The notes: generated from the letters alone by a model not told the origin. A DNA stretch of 37,142 bases from SURF-21 sp964462595 (GCA_964462595.1 CAYWXM010000052.1:1-37142); one strand, 5' to 3'; shown: positions 23,924 through 31,930, numbered from the stretch's first letter. Translations and numbers: made by a program.

Positions 23924-25924
23924 ATGAAACATGGCTTCATCCTCTACCCGTTCGCTGCCATCGTGGGGCAGGCCAAGATGAAGCGCGCTCTGCTTATCAA
24001 TGCCGTCGATCCCCGCACCGGTGGCTTGCTTATCAAGGGGGAAAGGGGCACCGGTAAATCAACCGCCGCGCGTGCCCTCGCGGACCTGCTTCCCGAGATC
24101 GAGACCGTCGCCGACTGCCCCTTCTCCTGCAACCCCAACAACGAGGATGAGATGTGCGCCTCCTGCCTCGAACGCTGGAAGGGGGGAGAGCCACTGCCCA
24201 CTTGCACCCGCCCGATGAGCTTCGTAACCCTGCCCCTGAACGCCAGCGAGGACAGGGTGGTGGGGACACTCGACCTGGAACGTGCGCTTAGAGAAGGGGT
24301 CAAGGATTTCGAGGCGGGCATATTCGCGGATGCAAACCGCGCCCTGCTGTACGTAGACGAGGTCAACCTGCTCGATGATCATATCGTCGATATCCTGCTG
24401 GACACAGCAGCTATGGGAGTGAATATTGTGGAAAGGGAGGGGGTGTCTTATTCTCACCCCGCCTCTTTCATCATGATCGGCACCATGAATCCCGAGGAGG
24501 GGGAGCTTCGCCCCCAACTCGAGGATCGCTTCGGGTTGTGCGTAGAGGTCAAAGGCGAAAAAGCCTCCGAGGATCGCATGGAGGTGATCCGCCGCCGCCA
24601 GCGTTTCCTAGAAGACCCCAGGCTCTTCCGCAATTCATACGAGCCCGCCCAGGAGACGCTGCGTTCCGGTATCCTGCGCGCCAGGGAGCTGCTGCCCCGC
24701 ATCGAGCTCACGGACGCGATCATGGAACTGGTCGCGCGCATTGCCGTGGAGCTGGGAGTGTGCGGGCATCGCGCCGACATAGCCACCTGCCAGGCGGCGC
24801 GTGCCCTTGCCGCCCTTGAGGGCAGGACCACGATCGGTGAAGGCCATATCCGCGAGGCGGCGGAGATGGCTCTCCTGCACCGCTTGAGGAAATCGCCCTT
24901 CGACAACCAGTTGAAGGACCTGGAACAGCTGGACCGTATCATAGAACGCAAGGGAAAGCTGATCGACCTCCCGCTCCAGGACAACCTTCCCCTGCCCGTC
25001 GCGGAAGAGGTGTCGACACCGGCGGACGGTGATGTCAACCCGTCGGGGGCGCTGGAGAGAGGGTCCGTGGCGGCCGTATCCGAAAATGAGACCGAGATAC
25101 CGGCCCTGCAAGGGCTGGCGGCCAAGGCAGCCCGCCTGGCGAATGGCAAGAGGAGCAGCGCGATCACGGAGACGGGTGGCGGGCGGCGGGTGGGGCACCG
25201 CCTCCCCAAGCCGGACGAGGAGATAAAGGCCAGTAACCTGGCAATCGACGCTACGCTGCGCGCCGCCGCCGCAAGGACGGCCGGGAGAGATCTGCCGCTG
25301 AACGTCAGCAGGGAGGATATGCGGACCTCCATACGCCGGCGCAAGACCGGGAACCTCATCCTCTTCATCCTGGACGCCAGCGCCTCCATGGGCTGCTACG
25401 AGCGCATCGAAACAACCAAGAAGGTGGTAACCCAGCTGCTCGTAGACGCCTATCAGAAGCGGGACCGCGTGGGCCTGATATCCTTCCGCGACGAGGGCGC
25501 CCAACTGGTCCTCAACCCCACTTCCAGCGTGCAGCTGGCGAACCTGCGCATAAAGGACATCGCCACGGGTGGCGCCACACCGCTCAACCACGGCCTGGCC
25601 ATGGGATTGCTGGTGGCCAAGCGCGAGCTGCGCCGAGATCCGGATATATCCCCCTTGCTGGTCCTTATCACCGACGGCCACGGAAACGTCGGGTATGCGT
25701 CCGACAATCCCCTGCGCGAAAGCCTCGAACTGTCCGCGAAGATCCGCTCCCAGGAACTCTGCTGCATGGTTTTCGATACCTCTTTGGAGACCGCACGCGC
25801 GAAGGCCGGCAGGGCCGCTCCTTCCCATGCCCGCCGAATAGCCGACGCCATGGGGGCGGAATATCATCACCTCTCCAGTTTCCAACCCCGGGAGATGTTG
25901 GACCGCCTGGGCAAGCATCTTTGA
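23924..25924 (+). CDS. ChlI/ChlD-type metal-chelatase ATPase with VWA domain
   Basis: A 666-residue protein that joins a MoxR/ChlI-type AAA+ module and a VWA module, as in ChlD/CobT-like chelatase subunits. Walker A is GERGTGKST at 39-47, Walker B LLYVDEVNLL near 145, and the sensor stretch is GTMNPEEGELRPQLEDRFG. A linker of about 130 residues precedes the VWA domain, whose metal-ion-dependent site reads FILDASASMG, with LITDGHGN further on. An insert after Walker A has cysteines at 65, 69, 78 and 81. Such subunits power insertion of magnesium or cobalt into tetrapyrroles with a large H/CobN subunit; none is in this window, so the metal is unknown. The start is the ATG at 23924 after AAGGATGG. 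Confidence 0.88.
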   Translation: MKHGFILYPFAAIVGQAKMKRALLINAVDPRTGGLLIKGERGTGKSTAARALADLLPEIETVADCPFSCNPNNEDEMCASCLERWKGGEPLPTCTRPMSFVTLPLNASEDRVVGTLDLERALREGVKDFEAGIFADANRALLYVDEVNLLDDHIVDILLDTAAMGVNIVEREGVSYSHPASFIMIGTMNPEEGELRPQLEDRFGLCVEVKGEKASEDRMEVIRRRQRFLEDPRLFRNSYEPAQETLRSGILRARELLPRIELTDAIMELVARIAVELGVCGHRADIATCQAARALAALEGRTTIGEGHIREAAEMALLHRLRKSPFDNQLKDLEQLDRIIERKGKLIDLPLQDNLPLPVAEEVSTPADGDVNPSGALERGSVAAVSENETEIPALQGLAAKAARLANGKRSSAITETGGGRRVGHRLPKPDEEIKASNLAIDATLRAAAARTAGRDLPLNVSREDMRTSIRRRKTGNLILFILDASASMGCYERIETTKKVVTQLLVDAYQKRDRVGLISFRDEGAQLVLNPTSSVQLANLRIKDIATGGATPLNHGLAMGLLVAKRELRRDPDISPLLVLITDGHGNVGYASDNPLRESLELSAKIRSQELCCMVFDTSLETARAKAGRAAPSHARRIADAMGAEYHHLSSFQPREMLDRLGKHL

Positions 25925-25925
25925 T

Positions 25926-25953
25926 CCCGAGCCCGGGGGTAACGATCCTCGCT
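25926..25953 (+). repeat. 28-bp direct repeat, first copy
   Basis: These 28 bases, beginning CCCGAGCCCGGGGGTAACGA, are repeated exactly at 25967-25994, 41 bp further on. They start one base after the stop codon of the chelatase-type ATPase gene and correspond to an extra copy of the end of the 118-bp element. Confidence 0.85.
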
Positions 25954-26161
25954 TCTTCTTTGTTTGCCCGAGCCCGGGGGTAACGATCCTCGCTCAGCAC
26001 TCGCAGGGTGCATATCCCAAGCAAGCTCTTCTGTCGAGCACACTGCTCGCGAAGGTCGCTTCGGATCGACCCCCGGTTCTCGGGCTGGGGTCAGCGCAGA
26101 TGGGTCGCTTATTGCAGGACGGCGGAGCTCGGGATGTGTCTTTTGTATAGGCGACACCCGG
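25926..26161 (-). repeat. Composite dispersed repeat, copy C, inverted
   Basis: In the direction of the upstream gene it runs from ATCCCGAGC (25924-25932) through the doubled 28-bp end and the 118-bp palindrome (25967-26084) to GCTCGGGAT (26127-26135), a perfect 9-bp inverted repeat of the start. It ends with the 23-bp block (26139-26161, one mismatch to the other two) containing TCTTTTGTATAGG. The orientation relative to the upstream gene is the same as in copies A and B. It occupies most of the gap between the ATPase gene and the histidine kinase gene. Confidence 0.8.
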
Positions 26162-26351
26162 GGAGATTTCCCTCCCTTAACTGCCTGAATGCAAATAGAT
26201 GTTTGCCGGGCCTTCCGGCCTTGATTCGCGTTCAGCCTCTTCGCAGCTGCAATAAACCGCTAAAAACCGACGTTTTCCTGCCGATAAAGAGGGAGTAGGG
26301 ATTGGACGGGATGGCCAACGAGCCAGGCAGGTCATCCCCTAGAGGTTTGCC
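26162..26351 (+). other. Leader region of the histidine kinase gene
   Basis: Three small hairpins can be drawn: GCAAA-TAGATG-TTTGC (26191-26206), GGCC-TTCC-GGCC (26209-26220) and AAAAC-CGAC-GTTTT (26263-26276). No known riboswitch was recognised and no good promoter could be placed, so transcription of the kinase may start here or read through from the ATPase gene. Confidence 0.3.
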
Positions 26352-28211
26352 ATGGAAAAATCGCAAGGGCATAAGAACGAAGAGGAGAAGGCGGCCCGTA
26401 AGCCGATAGGTTATCTCATTCCTCTCCTCATCGCTATCATCGCCGCCCTGTTGGGCGCCATGATCGCCACCTCCGCCATTCTCTCCTCCCCCCTCAATTA
26501 CGTAATAGGAGGGGTTCTGGGCGCTTGCGTGCTCGCCCTGGGGATATTCCTATCCCTGGAGTGGTGGCTTTACCGCGAGCAGAACAAAGGATATATAGAC
26601 GAGATCACCGACCTCAACCTGAGGTTCGGGATCCTCGCCGACGCGGTCAGTGCGGTCAGCTCTACCCTGGACCTGGAGGAACTCGTGGCGAACATACTCG
26701 GGGTTATGCTGGCCCTGACCAACTCCGGTATAGGAGTGGTCCTTATCCCTGACGAAAATATGAATTATCTGCAGGTGCTTTCACACCGCGGCTTTCAGGA
26801 AAAGGCGGTGCGGGGCCTCAAGATCCAGGTAGGAAAAGGGGCGGTGGGCAAGGCGTTCCAGAACGGCCAGACCGTGATCCGCAGGAACCTGCCGGAGGAT
26901 CCCAGTGCCGCCGAGACATATAGCGAGGCCAGGAGCCCGAAATCACAGATAATCATGCCGCTGAAGGCCAAGGGGCAGATGGTGGGCATAGCGGTCACGG
27001 CCTCAACCGAGGAACACGAATACAAAACGGATGAGGTCGCATTGCTCTCCAGCCTCTGCCACGAGCTTGCCGTGGCCATGATCAACGTCGATCTCTACCA
27101 GCAGAGCCAGAAGACACTGGAATGGCTCGCTGATACCCAGGAGTACACCGAGCATTTCATCCAGGAGATGCTCTCCGGCGTGATGGTGATAAACAGCGAT
27201 GGAGACGTCATCTACTTCAACCGCGAGGCCGAGGACATCCTGGGGATCGAGTCAAAGCACGTCATCGGCGTGAACTACCAGGACATGGTGGAGGACAGGG
27301 AAAAATTCAAATCTCTTTCCTTCCTCAAGCCTATATTGCGCCTGTGCATGGAAGAGGACCGCGTCTTCCGCCGCCACGAGATGGCCATCTCCAGGCCGGA
27401 CAACAGGAAGATATTCATCAACTTCAATGCCTTCCCCCTCCATGGCTCCAGGGAAGAGCACCTGGGCGCCGCGATAGTCTTCATGGACATCTCGGCCATC
27501 AAGGATATGGAGTCGAGGCTGAGGCAGCAGGACCATCTGTCGATATTGGGGCAGATGGCGGCCAAGATAGCGCACGAGGTGAAGAACCCTCTCTTTGCCA
27601 TCATCGGGCTGGCCGACGAATTGGAGGAGGAGGAGGAGGACCCCGACCGCAAGTACCTGCTCACGATGATCCAGCACGAGGCTACTGTCAGCAACCAGTG
27701 GATATCGGGCATGCTCACCTTCAGCAAGTCGCCCTTCCCCGTGGGCGAAGAGGCGGCTCTTGTCCTCCAGACCAGTGTCCCCGATTTGATCAGCGATTTC
27801 CTGCGCACGCACGAGCAGGACGGCTTGAAGATCGTGCGTGATTTCGAGGAAGGCCTACCCCCGGTGATGCTGAGCCGCGATAACATGCGGCACATCCTCT
27901 TCAACCTCCTGGAGAACTCGATGCAGGCCATGCCGCAAGGGGGGATCATCACCGTCCGGGCTCATTACACCGAAGGGTACGTGGAGATGCGGGTGGAGGA
28001 TACCGGCGCAGGTATCAAGCCGGAAATAATGGTGTCTGTCTTCAATCCCTTCTTCACTACCAAGGACGGGGGAACGGGGCTCGGGTTGTCCATCGTACAG
28101 AAAATCCTCCTGGACATCGGCGGGGACATAGATGTACGCTCTCAGCAGGAATTGGGAACCACCTTCATACTTAAGCTGCCAACACAGGGAGTCAGTCATG
28201 AACGGGATTGA
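26352..28211 (+). CDS. Membrane GAF-PAS sensor histidine kinase
   Basis: A 619-residue kinase. Two membrane spans lie at about 20-43 and 49-70 with only a short loop between them, so sensing is probably cytoplasmic or within the membrane. A GAF domain follows at about 90-250, a PAS domain at 268-388, the HisKA helix with phospho-accepting H408 in KIAHEVKNPLF, and a HATPase domain with NLLENSMQAM, VEDTGAGI, NPFFTTKDGGTGLGLSI and GTTFILKLP. The kinase is of the NtrB/AtoS-like type on its H and N boxes. The start is the ATG at 26352 behind AGAGG. Its 3' end overlaps the response-regulator gene by 14 bases. Confidence 0.93.
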   Translation: MEKSQGHKNEEEKAARKPIGYLIPLLIAIIAALLGAMIATSAILSSPLNYVIGGVLGACVLALGIFLSLEWWLYREQNKGYIDEITDLNLRFGILADAVSAVSSTLDLEELVANILGVMLALTNSGIGVVLIPDENMNYLQVLSHRGFQEKAVRGLKIQVGKGAVGKAFQNGQTVIRRNLPEDPSAAETYSEARSPKSQIIMPLKAKGQMVGIAVTASTEEHEYKTDEVALLSSLCHELAVAMINVDLYQQSQKTLEWLADTQEYTEHFIQEMLSGVMVINSDGDVIYFNREAEDILGIESKHVIGVNYQDMVEDREKFKSLSFLKPILRLCMEEDRVFRRHEMAISRPDNRKIFINFNAFPLHGSREEHLGAAIVFMDISAIKDMESRLRQQDHLSILGQMAAKIAHEVKNPLFAIIGLADELEEEEEDPDRKYLLTMIQHEATVSNQWISGMLTFSKSPFPVGEEAALVLQTSVPDLISDFLRTHEQDGLKIVRDFEEGLPPVMLSRDNMRHILFNLLENSMQAMPQGGIITVRAHYTEGYVEMRVEDTGAGIKPEIMVSVFNPFFTTKDGGTGLGLSIVQKILLDIGGDIDVRSQQELGTTFILKLPTQGVSHERD

Positions 28212-28572
28212 CGCCAAGCTTCTCATCGTTGACGACAACGAAGGAGTTCGCCATCTCGTATCGCGCTGGTTGGAAAGAGTGGGGTTTGCCGTCGAGGAGG
28301 CAAAGGACGGGGCCGAGGCGGTCGAGATGGTCAAGAAAAACCCTCCCGATGTCGTACTCGCCGATATACGCATGCCCAAGATAGACGGTATCGAGCTGGC
28401 GCGCATAATCAAGAACGAATACCCGGCCATCAAGGTAATCCTCATGACCGCGTACTCGTCCCCGCAGACGATAGCGCAGGCCCGGCGCGAGGGAGTCGAT
28501 GACTACCTGGAGAAGCCCTTCACAAAAGACCAGGTGGAGCGCATAACCATGGAGGTCCTCTCGGCGGGATAA
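28198..28572 (+). CDS. Single-domain response regulator
   Basis: A 124-residue CheY-like receiver with no output domain. Acidic-pocket residues are D12 and D13 (IVDDNE), the phosphoacceptor is D56 (VVLADIRMP), with T84 in LMTAYSS and K107 in YLEKPF, so it is complete and should be phosphorylated by the overlapping kinase. Lacking a DNA-binding part, it probably acts through protein contacts or passes phosphate onward. The start is the ATG at 28198 after GGGAG, inside the kinase gene; translational coupling is likely. The gene is convergent with the PHP gene, with 38 bp between the stops and no obvious terminator. Confidence 0.93.
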   Translation: MNGIDAKLLIVDDNEGVRHLVSRWLERVGFAVEEAKDGAEAVEMVKKNPPDVVLADIRMPKIDGIELARIIKNEYPAIKVILMTAYSSPQTIAQARREGVDDYLEKPFTKDQVERITMEVLSAG

Positions 28573-28610
28573 GGGCGGAGCGAGATATGCGCCAGCGGAA
28601 GAATCCCCCT

Positions 28611-29420
28611 TTACTCAGGAAGAGGCAGAAAAGTCCTTTCCCTTCCTTTGAACGCGGCGATCTCTTCGTATCCCACCCGGCGCAGCAAACGCAATGCCTG
28701 CTCGAAATCCTGGCCGACTTCCCGGGGACGGTGAGCGTCCGACCCAAGGGCCACCGGTATCTCGCGCTCGCGGCAGAGGCGGAGAAAATCCTCGCTGGGG
28801 TATATCTCCCCTACCGGCTTACGCAACCCCGCGGTGCTCACCTCCACGGCGATCCCGGACCGGGCCACGCGGTCCAGGCACGTCGCGTAGAGATGGCTGA
28901 CGTCCTCGCCAGGCCGGAAACCGAACTTCTTTATCAGGTCGGGATGTGCGAGTATATCGAAGAGGCCGCTCTCGGCCGCGTCGCCCAGTAGTTCGAAGTA
29001 CCTCTCCCAGAGGGAGAGCAGGTCTCTTCCCTCGTAGCCGCCCAGGTTACGCGGATCATCGAACCCCCATCCGTCAACGAAATGCACGGCTCCGGTCACG
29101 TAATCGAAGGGATAGGCTGCGAGCAGGGAAGGCAGTTGCCGCGCCGTCTCCGGGATATAATCTGCCTCGATCCCCAGCCTGATCATGATATCCGGAAAAA
29201 CGCCGCGCAGGTCTATAACCTCACCTACGTATAGCGGCAGTTCCTCCAGGGACATGCTCAGGCTGGCGTCCACCATGTGCAGCAGGGGCAGGTGGTCCGA
29301 GAAGCCTATCTCCCGCAGGCCCACCTCCATCGCCCTCGCGACGTAGTCCTCCAGCCTCCCCTCCGCGTGTCCGCAGCGGGCGGTATGCACGTGATAATCG
29401 ACCAGGTTAAGAGCTTCCAT
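28611..29420 (-). CDS. PHP-domain phosphoesterase, histidinol-phosphatase-like
   Basis: A 269-residue PHP protein. Metal-ligand motifs are DYHVHTARCGHAEG at 8-21, GFSDHLPL at 39-46, RLGIEADYIPE near 81, GAVHF near 110, DILAHPDLIKKFG near 155 and GSDAHRPREVG near 224. The layout fits HisJ-type histidinol phosphatases, which perform the penultimate step of histidine synthesis, but no his gene is nearby and other phosphoesterase substrates are possible. The start is the ATG at 29420. It is divergent from the small coiled-coil gene. Confidence 0.85.
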   Translation of the reverse strand: MEALNLVDYHVHTARCGHAEGRLEDYVARAMEVGLREIGFSDHLPLLHMVDASLSMSLEELPLYVGEVIDLRGVFPDIMIRLGIEADYIPETARQLPSLLAAYPFDYVTGAVHFVDGWGFDDPRNLGGYEGRDLLSLWERYFELLGDAAESGLFDILAHPDLIKKFGFRPGEDVSHLYATCLDRVARSGIAVEVSTAGLRKPVGEIYPSEDFLRLCREREIPVALGSDAHRPREVGQDFEQALRLLRRVGYEEIAAFKGRERTFLPLPE

Positions 29421-29471
29421 AAGCAGAGCATAGCAGATTAAGGTTTCATACTTCTGAGAAAGAATAGGAAA

Positions 29472-29480
29472 TGATATACT
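29472..29480 (+). promoter_or_regulatory. Extended -10 promoter of the coiled-coil gene
   Basis: TGATATACT is an extended -10 match 53 bases ahead of the ATG at 29534, with GGAGG in between. No strong -35 is seen. Confidence 0.5.
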
Positions 29481-29533
29481 TCTTTGGTATGCGGCTTAGT
29501 TGATCCTGTAGGTTTGAAAGGAGGACGTGGGCA

Positions 29534-29689
29534 ATGGGCAAGGAACGGAAGCTGAAGAAGGCCCAGAAGGCATCGGCAAGGGCCGATGAGGCCAAGGCCA
29601 AGCTGGAGAAGAAACTCGGAAAACTGGAGAAGGCTGGAGCCAAGGCCGAAAAGAAAGTCGATAAGCTGGAGAAGAAGCTGGAGAAGTAG
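29534..29689 (+). CDS. 51-residue lysine-rich coiled-coil protein
   Basis: The frame from the ATG at 29534 to the TAG at 29687-29689 encodes a small, very basic protein starting MGKERKLKKAQKASARADEA. The remainder is built of repeating AKLEKKLGKLEKAGAKAEKKVDKLEKKLEK-like heptads (written here only as a pattern: alternating K, L, E and A) and lacks Cys, Trp, Phe and Pro. It should form one long amphipathic helix or coiled coil. GAAAGGAGG precedes the start, an extended -10 lies upstream and a terminator-like hairpin downstream, so it looks like a real stand-alone gene. Function unknown; nucleic-acid binding or a structural role is guesswork. Confidence 0.65.
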   Translation: MGKERKLKKAQKASARADEAKAKLEKKLGKLEKAGAKAEKKVDKLEKKLEK

Positions 29690-29734
29690 ATCTTCCGGTC
29701 GGTCTTCCTCATCGCAGCGATATTTACTCAGGAT

Positions 29735-29763
29735 AAAGGGGCGACCTCGAGGATCGTCCCTTT
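29735..29763. terminator. Hairpin between convergent genes
   Basis: AAAGGGGCGA and TCGTCCCTTT form a 10-bp stem (with one G-U pair) around a 9-nt loop. It lies between the coiled-coil gene (plus) and the PH/SHOCT gene (minus) and could serve the plus-strand gene; T-tracts are short in both directions. Confidence 0.5.
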
Positions 29764-29846
29764 CCCGTTCCTGCGCGGAGATGCATGTATGAAATCAAAT
29801 CTAACGGATGATACGCCCTCTACGCAGCGGGAGAAGATCGATAATC

Positions 29847-30800
29847 CTACCCCTGCATCTTGTCCAGGAGTTCCTGTTTTGCGCGCTGGAACTCCTCTTC
29901 GGTCAGGGCCCGGCTCTGGCGCATCTCGTCGAGTTTCTTGAGCCTGTCCACGACCTCGAGCTCGTCCACCCTTTCCCGTTCCTGAGAGGCCGGCGGCGGC
30001 GAGGCTTCCGGGGCCGCAGATACGCCTTCCGGCCTGACGGCGCCGGTCAAGCGCGCCGTTATCTCCTCTCCGTACCTCTTCTCCTGCTGTTCCTCGAAGA
30101 TCTTGCGCTGCTCGAAGATCTGTTTTTTCACCTCCAGGGGGTGGCTGATATTGGTGAAGGGCTGTTGCCCGAACTCGCTTGCCGTCTCCATCACCACGTC
30201 GCCGTACCTGAAGATCCTTTCCCACATGTTCTGGCTGCTCTTAATGTCGCTCAACTGGTCCAGGGGTATGGACATGGTGCTCTTGTTGAGTATCCCCTGG
30301 GAAAGCACCAGGCGGCGATCGGTCAGCACGAAATGGGAGAAGAACCAGGAGAAAAGAGGATATAACAACCAACCCGCTATGACCACGAAGAAGGTTATCC
30401 ACACCACGATGCTCCAGATCTCCGAGAAGCCCTTGCTGTTACGGAACCACATCAGGGCTCCCCAGCCGCCCGCGGCCAGGACCATGACCAGTATGGGCAG
30501 GAACATCCTCTTTTCTGAAAGGTTGCGGCGCTTGAACAGGGGCAGGGCGCCGAATCCGATGATGAAGAACAGGGCCAGTATGCTGATGAGGATTATGTAG
30601 CCCCAGTTTGTCTCACCCGGCTGCAAGGTCCCAGCGGGGGTCGACGGACCCGGCTTGAACTTGGTGAGCAGCAGGATAAGGGCCGCGATGGCCCCGCCAC
30701 CTATAATGAAGTTCTTCCAGATCTCCCACAGGGAGTGTCTCTTATCGAAGATAACCGTCTCATCCGTCTCGATGAGCTTCATGTGGTACTGCTCGGCCAT
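29847..30800 (-). CDS. Membrane protein with bacterial PH and SHOCT domains
   Basis: A 317-residue inner-membrane protein. Four hydrophobic segments lie at about 31-46, 67-88, 99-118 and 127-150. Residues 154-232 (FVLTDRRLVLSQGILNKSTMSIPLDQLSDI) are a bacterial PH-like domain of the bPH_2/YdbT type. A low-complexity linker then leads to a C-terminal SHOCT motif (LKKLDEMRQSRALTEEEFQRAKQELLDKM, given as a pattern of a short two-helix hairpin ending at residue 316). Function unknown; such proteins may bind lipids or multimerise. The start is the ATG at 30800 just after GGAGGGGG. A small open frame upstream overlaps its first 22 bases. Confidence 0.82.
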   Translation of the reverse strand: MAEQYHMKLIETDETVIFDKRHSLWEIWKNFIIGGGAIAALILLLTKFKPGPSTPAGTLQPGETNWGYIILISILALFFIIGFGALPLFKRRNLSEKRMFLPILVMVLAAGGWGALMWFRNSKGFSEIWSIVVWITFFVVIAGWLLYPLFSWFFSHFVLTDRRLVLSQGILNKSTMSIPLDQLSDIKSSQNMWERIFRYGDVVMETASEFGQQPFTNISHPLEVKKQIFEQRKIFEEQQEKRYGEEITARLTGAVRPEGVSAAPEASPPPASQERERVDELEVVDRLKKLDEMRQSRALTEEEFQRAKQELLDKMQG

Positions 30801-30922
30801 GTCCCCCTCCTTCGCTCAACCACCTCCGCCGCCGCTAAGCGCTCCTGGATCAGTTGTCCCGCTACGGTATCCGGGTCAACCCCGACCACCACATATTCTT
30901 CCCCGTAGCGTCCGTTTAACAT
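30779..30922 (-). CDS. Possible 47-residue protein overlapping the PH/SHOCT gene
   Basis: A short frame begins MLNGRYGEEYVVVGVDPDTV and continues with a helix-like, charged stretch; it ends 22 bases inside the PH/SHOCT gene in another frame. Composition looks protein-like up to about residue 38, and GAGG precedes the ATG closely, but there is no known family and no conservation evidence. It may be a translationally coupled small protein or chance. The rest of the 30801-31007 gap shows nothing. Confidence 0.25.
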   Translation of the reverse strand: MLNGRYGEEYVVVGVDPDTVAGQLIQERLAAAEVVERRRGTWPSSTT

Positions 30923-31007
30923 GCCTCACGTGCCACGATGCTCCACCTGCCCACGCTTGGGGTCTGCGGGCATCGTCGATCCAGCCCACCTCCCGATACA
31001 TGGGCGC

Positions 31008-31907
31008 TTAGAAACAGGTCATGGAGGTGAACTCTTGGTACCTTCCCTCTATCTCCTCCATGGTCAGTCCGCGAAGACGGTCGCAAGAGAAGGATTCCAC
31101 ATTGAAGGATGCGATCACGCTGCCGTAAACGATGGACCTGCGTATATCCTCCTCGCGCATCTCCAGGTAGCGCGAAAGTGATCCCAGGAAACCGCCGCCG
31201 AAAGTGTCTCCCGCCCCGGTAGGATCGAAGACGGTCTCCAGCGGGTAGGCAGGCAGGGAGAAGAAGACTCCGTCGCCGAGCATGATCACGCCGTGCTCGC
31301 CCTTCTTGATGATGACTCGCCGTGGTCCCATGCCAAGCAGCTTTCTTCCTGCGACCACCAGGTTGGGCTCACCGGCGAGCTGCCGCGCCTCGGCATCGTT
31401 GAGCAGCAGGTAATCCACGCGCGAGATGGTCTCCAGCAGCGCCTCGCGCTGGTTCTCTATCCAGAAGTTCATGGTGTCGCAGATCACCAGGCGGGGGGAC
31501 CGTATCTGTTCCAGCACCTTGAGCTGCAACGCGGGGTGGATGTTGGCCAGGAAAACGTATTCCGAGTCGCGGTACTCCTCCGGTATGTCGGGGTCGAAAT
31601 CCTCGAACACGTTGAGCTGGGTGTCCGTGGTATGAGCATCGTTGAGATCGAACTCGTAATAACCCTTCCAGCGGAAGGTCTTCCCGGGCACCTTCCTCAA
31701 GCCCGCGATATCCACCTCGCGCGAGGAAAGGAACTCCACGTGTTCCGCCGGGAAATCCTCTCCCACCACCGCCACCAGCCGCACCTCGCCGAAGAAGGAC
31801 GCCGCCACGCTGAAGTAGGTGGCGGAGCCTCCGAGGATGTCCTCGGCCTCTCCGAAGGGCGTTTTTATCGTGTCCATGGCCACGGAGCCGACAACCAGTA
31901 TGCTCAT
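31008..31907 (-). CDS. PfkB-family sugar or nucleoside kinase
   Basis: A 299-residue ribokinase-fold kinase. The N-terminal strand VVGSVAMDTI and the GGSATYFSVAASFFG glycine motif lead to the ATP/anion-hole signature DPTGAGDTFGGGFLGSL near residue 230, with the catalytic aspartate in GAGD. EGs of this family phosphorylate ribose, fructose 6-phosphate, adenosine and others; the specificity cannot be read here, though the short lid and the nearby nucleoside phosphorylase gene would be in keeping with a nucleoside or sugar substrate. The start is the ATG at 31907, five bases after GGAGG, rather than the in-frame ATG at 31919 that lies within the ribosome site. Confidence 0.88.
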   Translation of the reverse strand: MSILVVGSVAMDTIKTPFGEAEDILGGSATYFSVAASFFGEVRLVAVVGEDFPAEHVEFLSSREVDIAGLRKVPGKTFRWKGYYEFDLNDAHTTDTQLNVFEDFDPDIPEEYRDSEYVFLANIHPALQLKVLEQIRSPRLVICDTMNFWIENQREALLETISRVDYLLLNDAEARQLAGEPNLVVAGRKLLGMGPRRVIIKKGEHGVIMLGDGVFFSLPAYPLETVFDPTGAGDTFGGGFLGSLSRYLEMREEDIRRSIVYGSVIASFNVESFSCDRLRGLTMEEIEGRYQEFTSMTCF

Positions 31908-31930
31908 ATGCACCTCCATCTTTTTACGTT

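Noticed and set aside
25926..26161. CRISPR array suggested by repeated GC-rich units
   Set aside because: There are only two exact 28-bp units with one 13-bp interval, the units are parts of a palindromic element also found elsewhere, and there are no cas genes.
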